Of a DNA stretch of 64,000 nucleotides, positions 58,510-64,000 are shown piece after piece. The notes under the pieces are model-generated. The model worked only from the letters and a program-made list of their open reading frames with translations. It was not told the DNA's origin and did not search any database. The stretch is from Paenibacillus sp. JJ-100 (GTDB lineage: Bacteria > Bacillota > Bacilli > Paenibacillales > Paenibacillaceae): NCBI RefSeq assembly GCF_948329825.1, contig NZ_CAOJCM010000001.1, positions 372,001 through 436,000 of the forward strand, read 5' to 3'. The translations under genes and the position numbers were made by a program. Each line of letters begins with the position of its first letter. The stretch's first letter is position 1.

Positions 58510-59532
58510 TTGAGTAGATCATTCATCTTACGAAATGTATTGATATTGTTTTTGGCTACGGCTCTTATTCTATCCGGTTGCAGTTCAAATGCAGTGAAAT
58601 TGGGAGCGAGTGACGCTACCAGTCAACAGGGTGATATCAAAATCCGGATTGCAGATACAAGCACGAACCCGACATTCAGGGTAGCCATCGCCAAGGGATT
58701 CTTCAAAAATCGAGGGATTGACGCAGAGAGTATTACGTTTGGTACCCCGGCTGAAGGTGTGAATGCTTTATTTATCAAACAAGTGGATATTGCTTATGGA
58801 GCAGATTTTCCTGTATTGAATGCATTGGCCAAAGGGGATTACTCAGTCATTGCTTCCGCGGGTCAGGCTACAGATCAAGCGGCAGCTGCTTGGAAGCTCT
58901 ATACTCGCGATGATATTCAGAGCGGAACGGATATGAAGGGGAGAAAAGTGAGCTTTATCCGTGGAACGTTTATCCCTTATCTTTGGGATGAGTATTTGAA
59001 AGATCAAGGACTGAAACTAAGCGATGTGACACAAATTGGCCAAGGATCTTTTGATGAGTCTTACATTGCCCTGAAACAGGGGGATCTTGATGCTGTGTGG
59101 GTGACAGGTTCTGCCTTAACCGATAAATTCGACACCCTTGAGGGAATACATCAACTGAGTGATATGTCACAGACCCCAATTCGTCTTGGTATGGGGCTGG
59201 TGGCAAGTGATGAGTTCATTCAAGCGAACCCCGAAGCGGTGAGTGATTTCCTGGCGGCACTAGATGAAGCGTCGACGTATACACAGGCACATCCCGAAGA
59301 GGTTGCAGATTTGATGTATAACGAGACCAAACTTCCTAAAGAAGCCACATTGAAAGACCTTCCGATCAATCCATGGTCAGTCGGATTTACGCAGGCTGCA
59401 TATGACAGCTTGACGGGGCAAAAGAAATATATGGTGGATACCGGAATTATTGAACAAGATTTTGATCTCGATACGAAACTCAATCTGAATTCTCTCAAGC
59501 AGGCACTGCCTGAAAAAGTGACGTACAAGTAA
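58510..59532 (+). CDS. Sulfonate/taurine-type ABC transporter substrate-binding lipoprotein
   Basis: 340 residues from a TTG eight bases after AAGGGG (an ATG at 58486 is an alternative). A lipoprotein signal ends LILSGC. Then IKIRIADTSTNPTFRVAIAK, FFKNRGIDAESITF, IAYGADFPVLNALAKGDY and DMKGRKVSFIRGT are the features of SsuA/TauA/NMT1-type proteins. It captures the substrate outside the membrane for the ATPase and permease encoded next. Sulfonate versus aryl sulfate versus nitrate cannot be told from sequence; the sulfotransferase neighbour favours sulfur compounds. Confidence 0.88.
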   Translation: MSRSFILRNVLILFLATALILSGCSSNAVKLGASDATSQQGDIKIRIADTSTNPTFRVAIAKGFFKNRGIDAESITFGTPAEGVNALFIKQVDIAYGADFPVLNALAKGDYSVIASAGQATDQAAAAWKLYTRDDIQSGTDMKGRKVSFIRGTFIPYLWDEYLKDQGLKLSDVTQIGQGSFDESYIALKQGDLDAVWVTGSALTDKFDTLEGIHQLSDMSQTPIRLGMGLVASDEFIQANPEAVSDFLAALDEASTYTQAHPEEVADLMYNETKLPKEATLKDLPINPWSVGFTQAAYDSLTGQKKYMVDTGIIEQDFDLDTKLNLNSLKQALPEKVTYK

Positions 59533-59563
59533 ATCATTACTATATTAATTGGAGGTGTCCACG

Positions 59564-60340
59564 ATGACCTTACCTGCAACCCGGCACACGATTCATATTG
59601 AACAACTTCGGAAAACGTATCATGCCACAGCGAATGGAGATGTGCACTATATCATCAAAGATGTGGATCTGGTCATTAGAGGAGGCGAATTTTTTGTTCT
59701 GCTTGGTCCCAGCGGATGCGGTAAGTCCACGCTGCTGAATATGATCGCCGGTTTCATCTCCAAGTCGGGTGGACAGCTCAAAGTGGATAATAGAGAAATC
59801 GAAAGGCCAGGCAGGGACCGGGCAATGATATTCCAACAGGCGGATTCTTCTCTCTTCCCATGGCTCACCGTGAGAGAGAACGTTGAATTTGGGCTGCGAA
59901 TGTCTAATATACCGAAGACGCAGCGACGTGAGATTTCTGAACGCTATATTCAGCTTGTAGGATTGAATGCTCATGAGGGTAAATTTCCGAAAGAGCTCTC
60001 TGGCGGCATGAAGCAACGTGTACAATTGGCGCGGGTACTTGCGAATGATTCAGCGATCTTGCTGATGGATGAACCATTTGGTGCGCTCGACGCGATGACA
60101 AGGCGAACAATGCAGAAAGAACTGGTTAATATTTGGAAGGAAACACATAAAACCGTTATATTTGTCACTCACGACATCCAGGAAGCATTGCTACTTGGTG
60201 AGAGAATAGGGATCATGTCTGTTGGCCCCTCGTCTAATATAACGGATATCTATCATAACACGTTGCCCTATCCGAGGAACATGAGCTCAGCTGAATTCAA
60301 CACGCTGTATGACCGAATTCAAGCCCATTTTGAAGAATGA
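59564..60340 (+). CDS. ABC transporter ATP-binding protein (SsuB/TauB type)
   Basis: 258 residues from the ATG at 59564 after GGAGGTG. Walker A is GPSGCGKST, the Q-loop is MIFQQADSSLFPWLT, the signature LSGGMKQRVQLARVL, Walker B AILLMDEPFGALDAMTRR and the switch His VTHDIQEAL. It energises the adjacent permease. Confidence 0.95.
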   Translation: MTLPATRHTIHIEQLRKTYHATANGDVHYIIKDVDLVIRGGEFFVLLGPSGCGKSTLLNMIAGFISKSGGQLKVDNREIERPGRDRAMIFQQADSSLFPWLTVRENVEFGLRMSNIPKTQRREISERYIQLVGLNAHEGKFPKELSGGMKQRVQLARVLANDSAILLMDEPFGALDAMTRRTMQKELVNIWKETHKTVIFVTHDIQEALLLGERIGIMSVGPSSNITDIYHNTLPYPRNMSSAEFNTLYDRIQAHFEE

Positions 60341-60357
60341 GTGAGGTGAGATAGAAG

Positions 60358-61131
60358 ATGAGATGGTTGGAGAAAAAATGGGTGACTATTCCTCTCCTAT
60401 GGGTCACGGTTATACTGATCTGGCAGATAGGTGCCTTCATCTACGGACCTGATGTCATCCCAGGGCCGTGGAATACCTTCATGGCGGCACGTGAACTGAT
60501 TGCTGACGGTACGCTGATGCAGTATATCGGAGTCAGTTTTAGCCGAGTGCTCGCGGGTTGGGTACTAGGAAGCATCATTGCTATTCCCGTCGGACTGATT
60601 GTTGGCAAAGTGAATGTCATCCGCCTCTTTGCCGAGCCGTTCCTGAATTTTATCCGTTTCATACCTCCAATTGCCTTTATAACCTTATTCCTGGTTTGGT
60701 TCGGGATCGGAGAACAATCCAAGATCGCGCTTATCATGTATGCGACGTTTTTCATCGTTGTGCTAAACACGCTGACTGGTGTGCTCTCCATAGAAGAAGA
60801 CAAAATACGTTCGGCCCGCAGTATGGGAGCGAATGAGTATCAGATTCTGTTACATGTAATTGTTCCAGCCACGATGCCATATATTTTCACGGGTGTCCGT
60901 CTGGCCATGGGGACATCATATATGGCCATCATTGGTGCAGAGATGATTGCTTCCAATGAGGGTGTAGGTTATTTGATCTGGAATTCCAGACTCTTTTTTC
61001 GGACGGATTGGATCTTTGTTGGGCTGATCTCTTTGGGACTAATGGGATTCGTTACGGATCGGTTATTCAACTGGTTTGGTCGCAGAGTTCTCTATCGGTA
61101 TGGTGTTGTTGGAGGAGGGAAGCGAGTTTAA
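60358..61131 (+). CDS. ABC transporter permease (SsuC/TauC type)
   Basis: 257 residues with about six membrane helices. The EAA-like coupling loop reads SARSMGANEYQILLHVIVPA then TMPYIFTGVRLAMGTSYMAI. FIRFIPPIAFITLFLVWFGI is typical of the nitrate/sulfonate/taurine family. It lies 17 bases after the ATPase gene. Last gene before the cluster terminator. Confidence 0.93.
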   Translation: MRWLEKKWVTIPLLWVTVILIWQIGAFIYGPDVIPGPWNTFMAARELIADGTLMQYIGVSFSRVLAGWVLGSIIAIPVGLIVGKVNVIRLFAEPFLNFIRFIPPIAFITLFLVWFGIGEQSKIALIMYATFFIVVLNTLTGVLSIEEDKIRSARSMGANEYQILLHVIVPATMPYIFTGVRLAMGTSYMAIIGAEMIASNEGVGYLIWNSRLFFRTDWIFVGLISLGLMGFVTDRLFNWFGRRVLYRYGVVGGGKRV

Positions 61132-61159
61132 ATACGACTATGAACTAATCAAGAACCTG

Positions 61160-61202
61160 ACCTGTTTTGATGCTTCGGGAAGAAGCCAAAACAGGTTTTT
61201 TC
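61160..61202 (+). terminator. Terminator of the sulfotransferase-ABC cluster
   Basis: ACCTGTTTTG/CAAAACAGGT with inner GCTTC/GAAGC, followed by TTTTT. Confidence 0.9.
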
Positions 61203-61241
61203 TGTTCGCCGATCGACTGTTTCGGCATTAGCATCAAACCG

Positions 61242-61250
61242 TGGTATAAT
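61242..61250 (+). promoter_or_regulatory. Extended -10 promoter of the DUF92 gene
   Basis: TGGTATAAT, about 60 bp before the ATG; no good -35. Confidence 0.5.
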
Positions 61251-61311
61251 GAACTTTCAAAAATAACTAAACGTCATGTGGACTATATAGCTGTCACATG
61301 CAGGAGAGCTT

Positions 61312-62121
61312 ATGGAATGGATGATTGGTGCTGCCTGCGCTTCACTGGTCGCAGGAGCTGCTTATGCAAAGAAATCGCTAACGCTGTCGGGAGGCCTTGC
61401 CGCAATCCTGATGGGTACGATATATTACGGGGCAGGCAATCTGTTCTGGTTCGGCACACTACTGTTATTTTTCATCACATCAACGTTGCTTTCCAGGTTT
61501 CGTAAAGATCGTAAGCGGGAGATGGAGAAGTCTTACGCCAAGACGGGGAATCGGGATGCAGGGCAAGTGATGGCTAATGGCGGCATGGGTATGCTGTTAT
61601 GTTTGGCAAATTGGCTTATTCCTCATCCAGCATGGATGTATGCTTTTATCGGAGTGATGGCAACCGTTACTTCAGACACGTGGGCAACGGAAATTGGAAG
61701 CCTTAGCCGCAAGCCACCTCGCTCTGTACTCACCTTAAAGGTATTAACCCCTGGAGCCTCGGGAGGCGTTTCAATCTTAGGAAGTTTTGCGGCTGCGCTG
61801 GGCGGTATTGTAATTGGTCTGGGAGCATTTGTGTTTGCACAAATAAGCGGACTAGAACTTGGAAGCTGGCTCGGCTGGACTCTGGTTGGACTGATTGGTG
61901 GACTAGCAGGGGCATTCGCAGATTCTTATCTTGGAGCGACGATGCAGAACATGTATCGTTGCAAGGTATGCGGACGAGAGGTTGAAGTCCATGATCACTG
62001 TGGCCAGCCCACTGTAAGCGCTCGGGGTTGGTCGTGGATGAGTAATGATGTGGTCAATGTACTGAGCTCTGTAATAGGCGCATGTATTGCCATCGGGATA
62101 GGTAGCATTTTGGCGTTATAG
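61312..62121 (+). CDS. DUF92-family integral membrane protein
   Basis: 269 residues, about six membrane helices. LTLSGGLAAILMGTIYYGAG, then RDAGQVMANGGMGMLL, TSDTWATEIGSLSR and VLTPGASGGVSILG are DUF92 signatures; plant relatives phosphorylate phytol. Near the end a cytoplasmic loop RCKVCGREVEVHDHCG could bind zinc. It is followed 13 bases later by a TetR gene. Confidence 0.88.
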   Translation: MEWMIGAACASLVAGAAYAKKSLTLSGGLAAILMGTIYYGAGNLFWFGTLLLFFITSTLLSRFRKDRKREMEKSYAKTGNRDAGQVMANGGMGMLLCLANWLIPHPAWMYAFIGVMATVTSDTWATEIGSLSRKPPRSVLTLKVLTPGASGGVSILGSFAAALGGIVIGLGAFVFAQISGLELGSWLGWTLVGLIGGLAGAFADSYLGATMQNMYRCKVCGREVEVHDHCGQPTVSARGWSWMSNDVVNVLSSVIGACIAIGIGSILAL

Positions 62122-62134
62122 GGAGGGATGCAGG

Positions 62135-62713
62135 ATGAATACGGTACAGGGAGACAAATCGGAAGCTATTTTGGATGCCGCCTACGGTATTTTTGGGTCA
62201 AAAGGTTTCTATGAAACGAAAATGTCCGACATCGCCGATGAGGCTGGCATTGCCAAAGGTACGATTTATTTATATTTTAAAAGCAAGGAGCAATTGTTTG
62301 TCGCAGTATCCAAACGAGATTGTAATAGCTTTATCAGTCGTCTGGATTATGCATTGCAATCACAGGAGAATACTGGCGACAAGTTAGGTGCTATCGCAAA
62401 GACACATTTGACGTATTATTATGAACGCCGCAATCATACCAAGTTGTTTTTTATGGCACCAAACAATGATCCGGATCTGATGAAATTTATGAAAGCATTT
62501 ATGAATGAATATATGAGCATGGTATGCAGAGTTCTTGAAAGTGCCGGGGTACCTGAGCCTGTACTGCTCGCTGAGGCATACATCGGCATTCTGGACCGTC
62601 TGAAGATGGATATTATGTTGAATCCGGAATTTAACGAGCAAGATCTGAACAAACGAATCGCTTTTGCGGCAGCATTGTTTTTGGATGGATGTCGTTCCTT
62701 CCTGCGAGTATAA
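62135..62713 (+). CDS. TetR/AcrR-family regulator
   Basis: 192 residues. AILDAAYGIFGSKGFYETKM and SDIADEAGIAKGTIYLYFKS is the TetR HTH. The C-terminal ligand domain has a helix KLFFMAPNNDPDLMKFMKAF. It might act on fatty-acid or drug genes; the only neighbours are the DUF92 and ABC-F genes. Confidence 0.9.
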   Translation: MNTVQGDKSEAILDAAYGIFGSKGFYETKMSDIADEAGIAKGTIYLYFKSKEQLFVAVSKRDCNSFISRLDYALQSQENTGDKLGAIAKTHLTYYYERRNHTKLFFMAPNNDPDLMKFMKAFMNEYMSMVCRVLESAGVPEPVLLAEAYIGILDRLKMDIMLNPEFNEQDLNKRIAFAAALFLDGCRSFLRV

Positions 62714-62796
62714 GCAGGTACGAAAGGTCGCGAAGTAGAGGGCGCCCTAATGGGGATAGAGCATTTCAAATTATAGAGAAGTGTAGGTACAGTGCA

Positions 62797-64000
62797 ATGA
62801 ATATAATGACGGTAGAACAAATTTCAAAAAGTTATGGCGAGAAAATACTGTTTAAGGATGCTTCATTCGGTATGGCGGATCAGGATAAAATCGGCGTTGT
62901 TGGTGTAAACGGTACCGGTAAATCCACGTTTTTGCGCGTTATTGCAGGTTTGGAGCCGGCGGATGAGGGACAGATTTCAATTGGTAACGACGTGCGTGTG
63001 CAGTTTCTGGCGCAAAATCCGGAGTTTAATCCGAATAATACGGTGTTGCAGCAGGTGTTTGAGGGCGATAGTGCTGAGATGAAAACCGTGCGAGAATACA
63101 CAGAAACGATGGAATTACTGGAGTTAAATCCTTCTGATCCAGCCCTGAATGACCGTTTGATGCGTGTGAACCAACAGATGGAACAACTTCAACTGTGGCA
63201 GATGGAGAGCGAAGCAAAGAGTATTCTGTCCAAGCTAGGTATACAGCAATTTGATGCACTTATGGGCACTTTGTCGGGTGGACAGCGAAAAAGGGTTGCA
63301 CTTGCTTCCGCATTAATTCATCCTTGTGAATTGCTCATTCTCGATGAGCCGACCAACCATATTGATAATGATTCCGTTGTTTGGCTGGAGCAGTACTTAC
63401 AGAAACGCCGCGGCGCACTGCTGATGATTACGCATGATCGTTATTTCCTGGATCGAGTGGCCAATGTCATGCTTGAGCTCGATCATGGGCGTTTATTCCG
63501 TTATGAGGCGAACTATACGCGTTTTCTGGAGTTAAAGGCTGAACGGGAGGAACGGGAATCCGCTTCGGAACAAAAGCGTAAAAATCTGTTGCGGACCGAA
63601 CTCGCATGGATTCGTCGTGGAGCAAAAGCGCGGACGACCAAACAAAAAGCGAGAATTGATCGCTTTGAACAACTCAAAGAGCAACAGGGTGTTCAACGTT
63701 CTGGTTCTCTGGAAGTGTCTGTGGGCTCTACACGTTTAGGGAAAAAGATATTGGAGATTGAACATCTCTCCAAATCCGTCGGTGATCGCAAGCTGATTAA
63801 CGATCTCAGCTACATTGCAGTACCGGGAGATCGTGTAGGTATTGTAGGTCCTAACGGTAGTGGTAAATCAACCTTGCTTCAGATGATCTCAGGCCGATTA
63901 CAGCCGGATGCTGGAGAGGTCGTGCTAGGGCCAACCGTCAATCTGGGTTATTTTACCCAAGAGCATCAGGAAATGGACGAAACACTACGAGTCATCGAAT
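62797..64000 (+). CDS. ABC-F family ATPase (Uup-like), cut by the window end
   Basis: The frame opens at the ATG at 62797 and runs off the right edge, about 401 residues. First ABC domain: GVNGTGKST, LSGGQRKRVALAS, LLILDEPTNHIDNDSV. The interdomain linker is ELAWIRRGAKARTTKQKARI, where ABC-F members contact the ribosome. Second domain begins with GPNGSGKST. No membrane part. The site is weak (TAGGTAC); an ATG at 62806 is possible. It acts in translation or stalled-ribosome rescue; the WIRRGAKARTTK linker resembles Uup. Confidence 0.93.
   Translation, partial: MNIMTVEQISKSYGEKILFKDASFGMADQDKIGVVGVNGTGKSTFLRVIAGLEPADEGQISIGNDVRVQFLAQNPEFNPNNTVLQQVFEGDSAEMKTVREYTETMELLELNPSDPALNDRLMRVNQQMEQLQLWQMESEAKSILSKLGIQQFDALMGTLSGGQRKRVALASALIHPCELLILDEPTNHIDNDSVVWLEQYLQKRRGALLMITHDRYFLDRVANVMLELDHGRLFRYEANYTRFLELKAEREERESASEQKRKNLLRTELAWIRRGAKARTTKQKARIDRFEQLKEQQGVQRSGSLEVSVGSTRLGKKILEIEHLSKSVGDRKLINDLSYIAVPGDRVGIVGPNGSGKSTLLQMISGRLQPDAGEVVLGPTVNLGYFTQEHQEMDETLRVIE

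Overview
The window looks like a chromosomal segment of a Gram-positive, low-GC spore-forming Firmicute, most probably Paenibacillus. The clues are strong AAGGAGG ribosome-binding sites, many TTG/GTG starts, the hemE-hemH-hemY order, a fruR-fruK-fruA operon, YtxH, YuzB and YutE-type proteins, LTA synthase, a LysM-M14 endopeptidase and an S-layer (SLH) remnant. This is inferred from protein families; no species can be proven from the sequence. REGION 1 (1-3.9 kb) is a one-strand run of prophage early/middle genes: a DNA methyltransferase cut by the window edge, small unknown proteins, an ASCH protein, a lipoprotein, a protein with an SSB-like acidic tail, an ArpU-type late regulator and a small HTH protein. 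No terminase, structural or lysis gene follows, so the phage module is truncated here. REGION 2 (about 4.0-9.7 kb) is a visibly AT-rich islet bounded by two direct copies of a tRNA-Ala(GGC) 3' half (4017-4063 intact, 9653-9694 decayed). It holds a minimal class II lanthipeptide locus: a precursor (4899), a LanM synthetase (5354) and a peptidase-only C39 protein (8463). No export ATPase and no immunity genes are present. A seven-codon leader ORF overlaps a perfect hairpin just before the precursor, and a long nested stem-loop separates precursor from lanM. An SLH pseudogene lies between the cluster and the right repeat. REGION 3 (9.8-17.4 kb) is accessory chromosome: a WYL regulator, two DJ-1/PfpI proteins, a truncated gene, a hydrolase/MarR pair, a secreted esterase, a monooxygenase-fold protein, and a MarR-nitroreductase operon with a three-unit operator-like array. 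REGION 4 (17.9-28.4 kb) carries the fructose PTS operon, a zinc alcohol dehydrogenase, an SDR gene divergent from a MerR regulator (both promoters have 19-bp spacers), a LysR regulator with a spermidine-synthase-like protein, a diguanylate cyclase and tRNA-Leu(CAG). REGION 5 (28.5-39 kb) holds many small conserved Firmicute proteins, a tandem-HTH regulator, a lone holin, glutamate racemase and a cell-wall endopeptidase. REGION 6 (39-55.4 kb) is ordinary metabolism and envelope: DsbA-like oxidoreductase, cytidine deaminase family protein, LTA synthase, rRNA methyltransferase, asparaginase, P450, MFS efflux, the terminal haem genes, a CapA-like protein and a glycerophosphodiesterase. REGION 7 (55.4-64 kb) has a FAH-family hydrolase, then a MarR-led cluster joining an aryl-sulfate sulfotransferase homologue to an SsuABC/TauABC-type importer, which suggests organosulfur use. 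DUF92, TetR and ABC-F genes close the window; the last is cut by its edge.
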